From Pararhodobacter zhoushanensis (GTDB taxonomy: Bacteria > Pseudomonadota > Alphaproteobacteria > Rhodobacterales > Rhodobacteraceae): a stretch of DNA of 64,000 nt. The position numbers and the translations under genes are program-made. The notes under the pieces were generated by a model. It had not been told where the DNA came from and searched no databases. It was given only the letters and a program-made list of their open reading frames with translations. Location: the NCBI RefSeq assembly GCF_025949695.1, contig NZ_JAPDFL010000001.1, positions 3,661,501 to 3,725,500 on the forward strand, in the 5' to 3' direction. This document shows, piece after piece, positions 28,160-39,307 of the stretch (its first letter is position 1; every line of letters begins with the position of its first letter).

Positions 28160-28936
28160 TCAGCGCGCCGGGTCGTCATCCTTGGCGCGCGGCCACGCAG
28201 GCAGCGCGCCGCTGGTGGGTATGCCCTCGAGCACCCGCAGCGGACGGCGGTCCTTGACCGGCAAACCGCGCGGGGTGGCGGTGTCGCGGCGCATGGCCTC
28301 GACCATCAGCACCCCGCCCAGACGCTCGACGCCCCAGCGCTTGCCCGCCTTCTCCAGCCCGCGCGCCGAGCGCAACCAGAACCGCTTGGGCGACGGCGGA
28401 AAGAACAGCGCCGAGGTATGCGCCGAACAGACGAATCCGGCCTCGGCCATCAGCCGCTCCAGCTGGCTGAGCGAATAGGGCCGGCCAAAGCCGAACGGCG
28501 TCGCATCCGAGCGTGCCCACATCCCGCCCCGGTTGGGCACCACGATCAGTGCCCTGCCCTGCGGCGACAGCACGCGGTGCATCTCATCGAGCAGCGCCAA
28601 CGGATGATCGCTGGTTTCAAGCCCATGCATCAGCGCCAGCCGGTCAATGCTGTCATTGGCCAGCGGCCAGCGGGCCTCGTCACACAAAACCGAATGGTTG
28701 GACGCGTCGGCGGGCCAGTGCATGACCCCCTGCGGTCCGGGCATCAGACCGATGATGCCTTCGGCCCGCCCCAGAAACGGGCGCAGCAGCGGCACGGCAA
28801 AGCCATAGCCCGCCAGCGACAGGCCGCGCACATCGCCCCAACGCTCAACCACCCGATCGCGCACAGCTTTTTGCACCGCGCGCCCCAATTGACTGCGGTA
28901 ATAGAAATCTCGCAACTGATGCACGTCGAGATGCAT
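28160..28936 (-). CDS. Class I SAM-dependent methyltransferase
   Basis: The 258-residue protein belongs to the Methyltransf_11 type. It starts MHLDVHQLRDFYYRSQLGRA. The glycine loop is weak (GDVRGLSLAGYGFA), followed by the ARWPLANDSIDRLALMHGLE motif and the EMHRVLSPQGRALIVVPNRG strand common to this group. The C-terminus is Arg/Pro-rich. The substrate is unknown. The gene is divergent from gloB, sharing a 96-bp promoter region, a neighbourhood I recall as common in Rhodobacterales. The longer open frame to 29857 overlaps gloB and is not real. Confidence 0.85.
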   Translation of the reverse strand: MHLDVHQLRDFYYRSQLGRAVQKAVRDRVVERWGDVRGLSLAGYGFAVPLLRPFLGRAEGIIGLMPGPQGVMHWPADASNHSVLCDEARWPLANDSIDRLALMHGLETSDHPLALLDEMHRVLSPQGRALIVVPNRGGMWARSDATPFGFGRPYSLSQLERLMAEAGFVCSAHTSALFFPPSPKRFWLRSARGLEKAGKRWGVERLGGVLMVEAMRRDTATPRGLPVKDRRPLRVLEGIPTSGALPAWPRAKDDDPAR

Positions 28937-29032
28937 TGAACCCCGCAGCGGCCTGCGCCAAACTGTACCCTGCCCCATCGCACCGGCTTTGCAAAGCCCG
29001 TGTGTGCCGCCGTTGACCCCCACGGAGACGCC

Positions 29033-29785
29033 ATGACCATCGAGATCATTCGCTGCCTTGCCGACAATTATGCCTATTTGATCCATGATGCCGCCCGTGG
29101 CGAAACAACACTGATCGACGCGCCCGAGGCCGCGCCGATCCTTGCCACGCTCAAGGGCAAGGGCTGGACGCTGACGCGCATCCTGATCACCCACCACCAC
29201 AACGACCATATCGACGGCGTTGCCGAGATCCTCGCCCAGGCCCCCGCCGAGGTTTACGGCGCGGCGGCGGATGCGCACCGCCTGCCGCCGCTGGACCACG
29301 CCTTTGCCCCCGGCGACACACTGCCCGGTGGCGCGCAGGTGATGGACGCGCCCGGTCACACTGTGGGCCACGTCGCCTTTTACTATCCTGCGCTCAAGGC
29401 TCTGTTCACCGCCGACAGCCTGATGACCCACGGTTGCGGTCGTCTGTTCGAAGGCACGCCGGACCAGATGTTTGACACCATCGCCGCCTTCGCCGCCCTG
29501 CCCGATGACACGCGGATCTATTCGGGGCATGATTATGCCCGTGCCAACCTGAACTTTGCGGCGCAGTATGCGCCCGAGCCGTCGGCACTGGCCGCCCGGC
29601 AGGCCGAGTTGCAGCAGTTGGCAGACAAAGGACTGCCGACAACCGGCACGACCCTTGAAAGTGAGAAGCAACTGAACCCATATCTGCGCTGTCACCTTCC
29701 CGCGGTGGCGCAAGCCGCCGGTTGCCCCGGCGCAGACCCCCGGCGCGTTCTGGCTGAAATCCGCCGCCAGAAGAACAACGCGTGA
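29033..29785 (+). CDS. gloB: Hydroxyacylglutathione hydrolase (glyoxalase II)
   Basis: This metallo-beta-lactamase-fold enzyme has 250 residues and hydrolyses S-lactoylglutathione in methylglyoxal detoxification. The metal site T-H-H-H-N-D-H appears as LITHHHNDHIDG at about residue 55. Further ligands lie in DAPGHTVGHVAFY, FTADSLMTHGCGRLFEG and YSGHDYARANL. The glyoxalase-II-specific C-terminal region (ESEKQLNPYLRC) is also present. The start follows GGAGACGCC. It is divergent from the methyltransferase gene and upstream of clpA. Confidence 0.96.
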   Translation: MTIEIIRCLADNYAYLIHDAARGETTLIDAPEAAPILATLKGKGWTLTRILITHHHNDHIDGVAEILAQAPAEVYGAAADAHRLPPLDHAFAPGDTLPGGAQVMDAPGHTVGHVAFYYPALKALFTADSLMTHGCGRLFEGTPDQMFDTIAAFAALPDDTRIYSGHDYARANLNFAAQYAPEPSALAARQAELQQLADKGLPTTGTTLESEKQLNPYLRCHLPAVAQAAGCPGADPRRVLAEIRRQKNNA

Positions 29786-30029
29786 TTGCAAACCCCGGAA
29801 TCGCGGCGCCTTATTGGCTACATGAGGCCCCCACGCTGCCGCCCTAAAAGGCAGCAAACTGAAATGTGACGCAATTCTCTACCAGAAAAGACTTGAAGCG
29901 CCGCCGGGAAAACCAAAGTTTAATCTCATGGACCCACCCTGCGGTGACCCGGATCGAAACAGGGACAGAACGCTCCCCCGTCGATCCGCCCCCAGCGGCG
30001 AAAGCCGCGCAAAGTGAAGGAGCAAGGAC

Positions 30030-32348
<2,319 letters not shown>

Positions 32349-32357
32349 TCACAGAAC

Positions 32358-32383
32358 GGGCGGGGTTTCGGCCTCGCCCGCCA
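32358..32383 (+). terminator. Probable clpA terminator hairpin
   Basis: CGGGCGGGG and CCTCGCCCG pair with one mismatch around a short loop, starting 10 bp after the clpA stop. No clear U-run follows. Confidence 0.45.
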
Positions 32384-32439
32384 CACCCTGTCGGGTGCGG
32401 CGCGCTCACCCGACCCGGCGCCGCGCGGCGCGCGGCGCA

Positions 32440-32511
32440 AGGCAGGGGGCGTTCCGCCCCCTCTTCGCTTGCAGCGAATTCACCCCCGAGGATATTTTCA
32501 GACAGATGATG
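32440..32511 (+). repeat. Dispersed hairpin repeat, copy 3
   Basis: GGGGGC-GTTCC-GCCCCC forms a hairpin, followed by a GCTTGCAGCG half, CACCCCCGAGG and the tail GATATTTTCAGACAGATGAT. It is in sense orientation about 90 bp after clpA. The tail supplies the last codons and stop of the decayed TetR frame on the other strand. Confidence 0.75.
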
Positions 32512-33060
32512 GGCGCAGGCCCTGAACAAGGGTTTTGGCCTTGGCGTTGATGTCCGCCGCGTCGTTCCTCGTCGCCCGGCGCGATCCCTGCACGACGGAC
32601 CCAATCGCCGATGATGGACGAAGCAAGCAGGAGCCGGTGCACCGGGATCGGGCGCAGCTGGCCGTCCGTCACCCCTTGCGTGATGACCGCCCCGGCGAGC
32701 GCCACCGCCGAAGCGCCCGGTCCTTCCTGCATCAGGTCCTGAGCATCCGGGTTCACCGGCGGTTCCTGAAGCAGGATGCGGACAAGCGGGGCGTGCGCGT
32801 CGGCGAACGCAGGACGCGGCGAATCACCTGTTGGGTATCGCCGGACGCGTCGCGTAGCAGCGCGCAGGAGCGGTTGATCGAGGGCAGGATCATCCGCCGC
32901 GCCAGTGGCCGGTCGATGCGCTGCTACAGATCGGATGTCGGTGCGAAAAGTCGGAGGATTGTTGCCGCGGCCACCCCGCCCTATGCGCGATCTCGCGGGT
33001 CGAGGTGGCGGCATGGCCGGCATCCGCCCCCTACCATGGCCTGCCCGACCAACGGCACCG
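32498..33060 (-). pseudogene. Decayed TetR-family regulator gene
   Basis: Pieces of one TetR protein occur in order on the minus strand in different frames: AGHAATSTREIAHRAG (recognition-helix region), then VAAATILRLFAPTSDL followed by an in-frame stop, then RRMILPSINRSCALLRD and GDTQQVIRRVLR. A third frame gives LVRILLQEPPVNPDAQDLMQ, EGPG, DGQLRPIPVHRLLLASSIIG and DWVRR. A last shift gives DINAKAKTLVQGLRPSSV and a stop at 32498. At least three frameshifts and one nonsense codon show that the gene is dead. The C-terminal type resembles CecR/CerR regulators, which control export ABC systems. Confidence 0.75.
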
Positions 33061-33480
33061 CCGCGGCTGCGCCGGTTCCAAAATCCCCGGCAACGCGCCG
33101 GTCACCGGCGATTCTGCCATGGTCAGACCGCCCGAACGGATCAGGGTCAGCAGCGCCGGCTCGCTGCCCGGTAGGCAATGCGAGAACTCTTGCGGGAAGA
33201 CTAACACCGCCTGCACGCCCTCGGCCGCGCGCGCGGCTCGGCCCTCGGCGTCACGGCCATAGGCCTGCCGATCCATCGGCAGACGCTGCGACAGACCACG
33301 GATCATCCTGTCGGTCATCGTGATGGGTGGAAACGGGCGACCGGCGTCATGGTTAACGGTGGCGAGGGTGATGTGGCGGGCCAGAGCCGCCGGATCGGGC
33401 CCGGCCGAGAAGGGTGAACAGCGAGAACAGCGCACTAGCCGAGGGGACGATCAGCGCGCCGCGCAGGTTCGGTCGCGTGG
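33061..33480 (-). pseudogene. Possible remnant of an ABC-2 type permease
   Basis: The minus-strand frame contains ATVNHDAGRPFPP, then GVQAVLVFPQEFSHCLPGSE, LTLIRSGGLTMAESPVTGAL and PGIL. The pattern of a short dividing segment, V-Q-A-V-L-V-[FI]-P-x-x-F and a following D/S-G-x-x-T stretch recalls the periplasmic domain of ABC-2 export permeases. Membrane helices are missing, the frame runs directly into the decayed TetR gene, and composition is odd, so it is at best a fragment. TetR-regulated exporters are often neighbours, which gives mild support. Confidence 0.3.
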
Positions 33481-33508
33481 GCAAGCCCTGCCGCGTCGCA
33501 GGCCGCGC

Positions 33509-36313
33509 TCAGCGCTCAGTCAGTTTCAGCTCAATCCGCCGGTTGGCCGCGCGCGCCTCGGTCGAAGAGCCCGGCACGACGGGCCGGTATTCGCCAAAGC
33601 CGGTTGCCGCCAGCCGTTCGGGCGGGAAGCCCAGCGCATCGATCAGATACAGCACCACCGACAGGGCGCGCGCCTGACTCAGTTCCCAGTTCGAGGCATA
33701 GCGCCCGCCCGGACGGATCGCCGCGTCATCGGTATGGCCATCGACACGCAGCACCCAGTCGATCGTGTCCGGGATCTCGCGCGCGGCGTCCAGCAGGATC
33801 AGCCCGACATTGGCGATCTGCGCCTGACCGGCTGCCGACAGATCCGCCGAGCCTTGTTCGAACAGCACTTCGGACTGGAACACAAAACGGTCCCCGACGA
33901 TCTGCACGCCCTCACGCCCGCCGATAATGTCACGCATTTGGCCAAAGAATTCAGAACGATAACGCTCAAGACGCTGTGCTTCGGCCTCAAGCCTGCGGCG
34001 TTCGGCCTCTTCCAGCTCTGCCCGGCGGCGCTCTTCTGCGGCGACGCGGGCCAGGGCCGAGTTCAGATCCGAGCCCAGCGATTCGATCTGCGTGCTCGCC
34101 GAGGTTTCCCGTTCGCGCGATTCGCCCAGCAGATCCTGCAACCCGGCCACCTGCCGCTGCAATTGCGCGACCTGTTCGTTGAGCAACGCCAGCCGGCGCT
34201 GATCTTCGGTCGAGGCGCTCTCGGCATCGCTCAGCTGTTGCTGGGCCAGTTGCAGCAGGGCATTGCGGGTTTCGGATTCGGTCAGTTGCTGGTCGCGGGC
34301 GGTCTGCGCCTCGTCCCGCGCCGCCTGCGCGGCGGCGAGCAGGGTCAGCGTCTCCTCGGCCCGCGCGCGCTGCGCTTCCAGTGCCATGGTCATCGCGGTC
34401 AGTTCGGCATCGGCACCGGCCAGCCGCTCGCGCAGCGCTTCGGCGGCAGCGAGCTGCGCGAGGCGGTCGCGCTCGGCTTCATCCAGCGTTTCCTGCACCC
34501 CGGCCAGCCGTTGGCGCAGCGCTTCGGCTGCAGCCGCCTCGGCCAGACGGGCGCGCTCGGCTTCGTCCAGATCGGTGCCCAGCGTGTCACGGGCCTGCGC
34601 CAGTTGCGCCAGCGCAAGCTGCCGCGCCACGTCGGCTTCGCTGAGCTGGCTTTCAAGATCGGCCACCCGCGCCCGGGTCGCCGCATCCAGCGTGGCCAGA
34701 TCGGCCAGCGCCTGCTGCCGGGCCAGATCACTGTCGCTGAGTTGCGTTTCCAGCGCGGCGATGCGCGCACGCGTCGTGTCATCCAGCGTGGCAAGCTGGG
34801 CCAGCGCTTGCTGCCGCGCCAGATCGGTGGCCGAGAGACTCGCCTCAAGTTCGGCGATCCGCGCCTGAGTTTGCGCATCACGGCTGGCCAGATCCGCCAA
34901 TGCCTGCTGCCGCGCCAGATCGGCGTCGCTCAGGCTGGCCTCGAGGGCGGCAACCCGCGCCTGCGTTGCGGTATCCAGCGTGGCAAGATCGGCCAGCGCC
35001 CGCTGCCGCGCCAGATCGGCATCGTTGAGCGAGGCTTCCAGTTCGGCGATCCGTGCCTGACTGGCCTCATCCAACGTCGCCAGTTCAGCTAGCGCCTGCT
35101 GACGGGCCAGATCGGAATCGCTGAGCGAGGCTTCCAGCTCGGCGATCCGCGCCTGACTGGCCTCATCCAATGTCGCCAGTTCAGCCAGCGCCCGCTGCCG
35201 CGCCAGATCGGCATCGCTGAGCGAGGCTTCCAGCTCGGCAACGCGCGCCTGACTGGCCTCATCCAAGGTCGCCAGTTCAGCCAGCGCCCGCTGCCGCGCC
35301 AGATCGGCGTCGCTGAGCGAGGCTTCCAGTTCGGCGATCCGCGTCTGCGTGCTCTCGTCCAGCGCCGCCAGCTCGGCCAAGGCCTGCTGCCGGGCCAGCG
35401 CGCTGTCGCTCAGGGTCGCATCCAGCTCGGCAATCCGCGCCGCCTGAGCCTCGCTTTGCGCCGCCAATGTGGCCAGCGCCGCTTCGCGTTCAGCCAGCGT
35501 CGCCGCCGCGCTTTGTTGCAGGCGCAGCGCGTCGTCGCGGGCGGTCTGGGTCTGCTGCAACTGCGTCAGGGTCTCGGCCTGCTGGGTGCGCAGCAGGGCC
35601 AGTTGCTCGGAGGTCGCATCCAGCGCCGCTGTCGCTGCCGTGCGCGCCGCCTCGGTCTCGGACAGGCGGGTCAGCATCTCGGCCAGCGACGCCTCGCCGG
35701 TCTCGGCCCGTGCGCGCATCTCGGCCAGTGCCGCCTCAACCGCTTCGCGTTCGGCAGCAGCCAGTCGCGCGGCCTCGACCTGCGCGTCCATCTCATCGCG
35801 TGAGCGGGCCAGCGCCGCATTCAACGCCTCGGATTCGCTGAGCAATTCGTCGCGCCGCGCTTCGGTGCTGGCCAGTTGTTCGGTCAGATCCGTGCGCTGT
35901 GCAATCAGCGCGGCGACCTGTGCTTCAAAGCTGGTGATCTGCGTGCGGGCCGTCTCAAGATCCGTTTCGCGCGCGGTCAGTTCGCGCCCCAGCGCCGCAA
36001 TCGACGCCTCTTGCTGCCGCGCCGTGTCACGCAGCGCCTCAAGATCGCTGTTCAGCCCCGCCACCTGCCCCTGCAAGGCCCCGACGCGGGTGCGCGACAG
36101 GCCCAGCGCGTCGGTCAGGCTGGCCACCTGCGCGGTCAGCCCCTCAAGCTCGTGGTCCTGCGTGGTGATCGTCTCACGCAGCACGCTTTGCACGATCAGA
36201 AAGATCGACAGCACGAACATCAGCACCAGCAACAGCGCCGTCATCGCATCGACGAATCCCGGCCAGATCGAGGCCGAGAACCGCTGCCCGCCGCCGCGCC
36301 GGGACAGTCCCAT
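33509..36313 (-). CDS. MotB/OmpA-type membrane protein with long repetitive coiled coil
   Basis: The protein has 934 residues. One transmembrane helix lies near the N-terminus (MTALLLVLMFVLSIFLIV) and begins SIWPGFVDAMTAL, like the plug/helix of MotB and TolR. An Asp in it (VDAM) sits where MotB carries its proton-binding Asp. Residues about 50-750 are a continuous coiled coil, with nine 32-residue repeats in the middle. The C-terminus (FQSEVLFEQGSADLSAAG, WVLRVDGHTDDAAI, NWELSQARALSVV, GFGEYRPV) is an OmpA-like peptidoglycan-binding domain. Its start codon overlaps the stop of the MotA/TolQ-type gene by one base, so the two products very likely form a proton-driven complex spanning the envelope. 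Its job is unknown. Confidence 0.85.
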   Translation of the reverse strand: MGLSRRGGGQRFSASIWPGFVDAMTALLLVLMFVLSIFLIVQSVLRETITTQDHELEGLTAQVASLTDALGLSRTRVGALQGQVAGLNSDLEALRDTARQQEASIAALGRELTARETDLETARTQITSFEAQVAALIAQRTDLTEQLASTEARRDELLSESEALNAALARSRDEMDAQVEAARLAAAEREAVEAALAEMRARAETGEASLAEMLTRLSETEAARTAATAALDATSEQLALLRTQQAETLTQLQQTQTARDDALRLQQSAAATLAEREAALATLAAQSEAQAARIAELDATLSDSALARQQALAELAALDESTQTRIAELEASLSDADLARQRALAELATLDEASQARVAELEASLSDADLARQRALAELATLDEASQARIAELEASLSDSDLARQQALAELATLDEASQARIAELEASLNDADLARQRALADLATLDTATQARVAALEASLSDADLARQQALADLASRDAQTQARIAELEASLSATDLARQQALAQLATLDDTTRARIAALETQLSDSDLARQQALADLATLDAATRARVADLESQLSEADVARQLALAQLAQARDTLGTDLDEAERARLAEAAAAEALRQRLAGVQETLDEAERDRLAQLAAAEALRERLAGADAELTAMTMALEAQRARAEETLTLLAAAQAARDEAQTARDQQLTESETRNALLQLAQQQLSDAESASTEDQRRLALLNEQVAQLQRQVAGLQDLLGESRERETSASTQIESLGSDLNSALARVAAEERRRAELEEAERRRLEAEAQRLERYRSEFFGQMRDIIGGREGVQIVGDRFVFQSEVLFEQGSADLSAAGQAQIANVGLILLDAAREIPDTIDWVLRVDGHTDDAAIRPGGRYASNWELSQARALSVVLYLIDALGFPPERLAATGFGEYRPVVPGSSTEARAANRRIELKLTER
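34590..35450 (-). repeat. Nine 96-bp repeats encoding a 32-residue coiled-coil unit
   Basis: The unit reads R-[IV]-A-E-L-E-A-S-L-S-D-[AS]-D-L-A-R-Q-[RQ]-A-L, then A-E-L-A-T-L-D-E-A-S-Q-A. For example, the string GGCGATCC recurs exactly 96 bp apart near 35045 and 35141. The central units are nearly identical, and the outer ones diverge. A 32-residue period is not a whole number of heptads, hinting at a non-canonical or periodically kinked coil. Confidence 0.85.
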
Positions 36314-37533
36314 CAGTAATTGTCCTCGTATCCGACATTGGGCGGCTGCTGTCGGTTGAGCATGCGCACCGCTTGCGTCAGGCTGGCCAGATCGCCGCGC
36401 AGATCGGCCATCGCTTCTTGCCGCCCGGCCGAAAGTTCCTCAAGGATCCGAACCAGTTGCACATCCATCGAGCGCAGGCGCATCCGGGTTTCCGCCTCGA
36501 TATGCGGCTCGTCTTCGCTCACGCCCTGACGCTCGATCAAGGCGATCAGACGCTCTTGCCCCTCGGCCAGTTGCTGCAAGGCGCGGCCTGTCGCCCCGTC
36601 GCTTTGCCCCCGGTCCGCCAGTCGCGACACCGCCCCGGCCAGCGTTTCCAGTGCGCCGTCCAGTTGCGCGCGCCCGGCCTCGGCCTGCGTTTGCAACTCG
36701 CGCATGCCTTCCATCTGCTCGGCCAGACTGTCGAGAACCTCGGCGATCATGCCAAGCCCTTCGCCGCCTTCGCCGTCGCTCTGCGCCGTGCCCAGACGGG
36801 TGATCGAGGACAGCCATTCCTCAAGCTGGCGGTAAAAGCGGTTCTGCGCCTGACTGGCAAAGAGTTCCAGAATGCCGACAACCAGCGACCCGGCCAGACC
36901 CAGCAAGGAGGACGAGAACGCGGTCCCCATTCCCCCCATTTGCGCCTCTAGCCCGGTCATCAACTGGCCAAACCCGTTCAGCGCGCTTTCCCCCTCTTGC
37001 GGGGCGAGCGAGCGGATGGTTTCGACCACGGCAGGGACCGAGGTGGCAAGCCCATAGAACGTGCCCAGAAGGCCAAGGAAAATCAGCAGGTTGACCAGAT
37101 AACGCGTGATGTCGCGCTCTTCTTCGATCCGGGTGCCGACCGATTCCAGAATAGAGCGCGCCGAGGTGGCCGAGATATGCCCGCCCGTCCCATGCGAGCG
37201 CAGCAAGGACGCCAGCGGTGCCAGCAGACGCGGGGCGATGGTGATCTGGTGGCCCGGCGTTCCCGCCACAAAGCCGCCGATCCAGCGGACGGAAGAAAAC
37301 AGCTGCGACGTCTGCCAGATCGTCGCGAACACGCCGATCACAAAGACCAGCGCGATAAAGCCGTTCAGCCAGACGTTGGCCAGAAAGATCCCCGAGACGC
37401 GCGGATAGGCGAAAGACACGCCCGCGCTGACCAGCGCCAGCGAGATCACCATCAGGGTCAGCTGGCGCAACGGCGGGGTGAACTGGACCCGGTCAATCGG
37501 TCCCAGAGCCCCTGCTCTCAACGGTCTCGCCAT
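36313..37533 (-). CDS. MotA/TolQ/ExbB proton channel family protein
   Basis: The 406-residue inner-membrane protein has two helices near the N-terminus (LRQLTLMVISLALVSAGVSF and GFIALVFVIGVFATIW). A second pair forms the MotA_ExbB core: ITRYLVNLLIFLGLLGTFYG, then GMGTAFSSSLLGLAGSLVVG. The C-terminal about 180 residues are helical and cytoplasmic (EEWLSSITRLG to LRGDLASLTQAVRML). It is the channel subunit matching the MotB/OmpA-type protein encoded next, with a 1-bp overlap (TGATG). I chose ATG 37533 (MARPLRAG); the frame extends nine codons further. Many Rhodobacterales genomes seem to carry this pair beside ChaC and DUF2125 genes (from memory). Confidence 0.85.
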   Translation of the reverse strand: MARPLRAGALGPIDRVQFTPPLRQLTLMVISLALVSAGVSFAYPRVSGIFLANVWLNGFIALVFVIGVFATIWQTSQLFSSVRWIGGFVAGTPGHQITIAPRLLAPLASLLRSHGTGGHISATSARSILESVGTRIEEERDITRYLVNLLIFLGLLGTFYGLATSVPAVVETIRSLAPQEGESALNGFGQLMTGLEAQMGGMGTAFSSSLLGLAGSLVVGILELFASQAQNRFYRQLEEWLSSITRLGTAQSDGEGGEGLGMIAEVLDSLAEQMEGMRELQTQAEAGRAQLDGALETLAGAVSRLADRGQSDGATGRALQQLAEGQERLIALIERQGVSEDEPHIEAETRMRLRSMDVQLVRILEELSAGRQEAMADLRGDLASLTQAVRMLNRQQPPNVGYEDNY

Positions 37534-37596
37534 TCGTGCCACCTGCTTGTGTCCCCACAAAATCTAGAGGTCTGGCAAGGATTTGCCAATATAGAA

Positions 37597-38133
37597 CTAC
37601 GGGCCTTGTAACACCTTCACGCGAGCCGACAGCCACTCCAGCTCGTCATCCGGCAGCCCCAGCGCGGCCAGATGCGCCGCCGTCTGGTGCAGATATTCGC
37701 AATTGGGCCCGCGCCCGCCAACCGCCCCGGCGATGCGCTGCGCCTGATCTTCCAGCGTCAGCGCGCCGCAATATTGCCAATGCGCGCGGTCGATCACATA
37801 GACCACGGCCTGAACCTGCCGCCCGTCTTCAAGGCTCAGCGTCTCGACCCGTTCCAGATACGCCGCCGAGATCAGCTCGCGTGCCCGCAGATACTCCAGC
37901 GTTTCCTCGGCAATCTCGCCCGACACCTCGAACGCGACGCCGTTGCAACGGGCGTCTTCCGCTGCGTCCAGTGCCAGCACCAGCCCCGGCTTTTCCTCGG
38001 TGCCGCGGTGGTGGATCGACAGCATGCAGAACGACCGGCGAAACCCCGCCAATTGCGCCAACTGGCGTGAGGACCACGCGAAACCGGGGTTCCACACCAG
38101 CGATCCGTATCCAAATATCCAGAGCGACTGCAT
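37597..38133 (-). CDS. Gamma-glutamylcyclotransferase (ChaC type)
   Basis: The 178-residue enzyme begins MQSLWIFGYGSLVWNPGF, the Y-G-S-L motif that binds the gamma-glutamyl group. FRRSFCMLSIHHRGT and PGLVLALD match ChaC proteins, which cleave glutathione to 5-oxoproline and Cys-Gly. The likely catalytic Glu lies in the segment YLERVETLSLEDG or nearby. Two ATGs are adjacent (38136 and 38133); AAAAGG fits the second. It is divergent from the DUF2125 gene and upstream of the MotA-type gene on the same strand, 63 bp away. Confidence 0.88.
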   Translation of the reverse strand: MQSLWIFGYGSLVWNPGFAWSSRQLAQLAGFRRSFCMLSIHHRGTEEKPGLVLALDAAEDARCNGVAFEVSGEIAEETLEYLRARELISAAYLERVETLSLEDGRQVQAVVYVIDRAHWQYCGALTLEDQAQRIAGAVGGRGPNCEYLHQTAAHLAALGLPDDELEWLSARVKVLQGP

Positions 38134-38222
38134 CATGGGCCTTTTGTGAGCGCAGCAGGTCTGGCAGCGCCGTTGCCGGGCATGTACACAGCAAGGGCAC
38201 CAAAAAGCAACGGGGACCAGGG

Positions 38223-39251
38223 ATGCGAGCGATCAAGGCATTGACGGTGCTGGCCGTCTTGGCAACTGCGGCCTGGTGTGGCTATTGGTTCATCGGTATG
38301 CGCGCGCTGGACCGTGCGATCACCAACGGACTGGCCCATGTGCCCGAGGTGTCAGCTGAAGCGCATCACATACAGGGCTTCCCCAACCGCTTTGACGTCA
38401 CGCTCGACCAGCCCCGCCTCGCGGTGGACGGGGTCGAATGGACCGCGCCTTTCGTACAGCTCTTTGCGCTGACCTACCGCCTGAACCATCTGGTTGCGGT
38501 CTTCGCGCATGATCAGGCGATCAGCGCCCATGGCGTTCAGGCGACGCTGCACAGCAGCGACCTGCGCGCCTCGTTGCAGATGGAGGCCGGGCTGGACCTG
38601 CCGCTGGACCGCTTCACGCTGGTCGGGCGCGATCTGGATCTGCAGCTGGACCAGAGCACGCACAGCTTTGACGCCCTGCGCCTTGCCACCCGCCGCGTCG
38701 CCGGGAACGAGCATGAGCTGGCCGTTCTGGCCGAGAACGTCTTCCCCGACCCCGCGTTGATGACCGGGTTTGACCCCGACGGCCTGTGGCCCCGCCGCTT
38801 CGAGGTGCTGCGTGCCGATGCCGAGCTGGAGTTCGACCGCCCTCTCGACCGTCACCTCTTTGACGGCCCCGAGCCGCGCCTGACCCGCGTCACGCTGACC
38901 GGCGGGCGGATCAAATCGCCCGAGTATGACATTCTGGCCGCCGGTCGGCTGACCCCCGGCGACGACGGCATGCTGTCGGGCGACGTGACGCTGACCGTCA
39001 CCGGCTGGCGGCTGCTGCTGGAACGTGCGCGCGCCGCCGGGCTGCTGACGCCGGAATACCACGGGCTGCTGACCGAAACGCTCGCCGCGATGGCGGTGGG
39101 AGAGTCGGGCGATACCATCGAAGCACCGCTTTCGGTGCGCAATGGCGATGTGCATATCGGTCCGCTGCTGCTGGGCACCCTCCCCGCGTCTGACCTGCAA
39201 ACCAAGGGCTTTTCCGGCCTGAGCGCGCTCTGCGGCACCGATTCATTTTAA
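38223..39251 (+). CDS. DUF2125 family envelope protein
   Basis: The 342-residue protein has an N-terminal membrane anchor or signal (MRAIKALTVLAVLATAAWCG, YWFIG) followed by a long beta-rich periplasmic part. Recognisable segments of DUF2125 are VSAEAHHIQGFPNRFDVTLD, WTAPFVQLFALTYRLNHLVA, and in the second half ILAAGRLTPGDDGMLSGDV. Alphaproteobacterial proteins of this family have no assigned function; the repeated beta pattern resembles AsmA-like or lipid-transfer proteins, which is only an impression. The start at 38223 removes a longer frame that runs antisense to ChaC. Confidence 0.8.
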   Translation: MRAIKALTVLAVLATAAWCGYWFIGMRALDRAITNGLAHVPEVSAEAHHIQGFPNRFDVTLDQPRLAVDGVEWTAPFVQLFALTYRLNHLVAVFAHDQAISAHGVQATLHSSDLRASLQMEAGLDLPLDRFTLVGRDLDLQLDQSTHSFDALRLATRRVAGNEHELAVLAENVFPDPALMTGFDPDGLWPRRFEVLRADAELEFDRPLDRHLFDGPEPRLTRVTLTGGRIKSPEYDILAAGRLTPGDDGMLSGDVTLTVTGWRLLLERARAAGLLTPEYHGLLTETLAAMAVGESGDTIEAPLSVRNGDVHIGPLLLGTLPASDLQTKGFSGLSALCGTDSF

Positions 39252-39252
39252 G

Positions 39253-39266
39253 CTTGAAATTTAAAG
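39253..39266. promoter_or_regulatory. AT-rich near-palindrome before the aminobenzoate cluster
   Basis: CTTGAAATTTAAAG is a near-perfect palindrome in an AT-rich island (39246-39272) 42 bp before the first gene of the cluster. MarR repressors usually bind such AT-rich palindromes, and a marR-type gene lies inside the cluster, so this is the likely operator or promoter region. Confidence 0.4.
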
Positions 39267-39307
39267 TTCGAAATGTCACGCTCTGGGTGAAGAGGGAGAC
39301 CTGATCG

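Noticed and set aside
33509..37533. Zorya (ZorAB) phage-defence system
   Set aside because: The channel and OmpA-type pair resemble ZorA/ZorB in outline, but no ZorC/D/E effector gene is adjacent and the neighbours (ChaC, DUF2125) are core genes.
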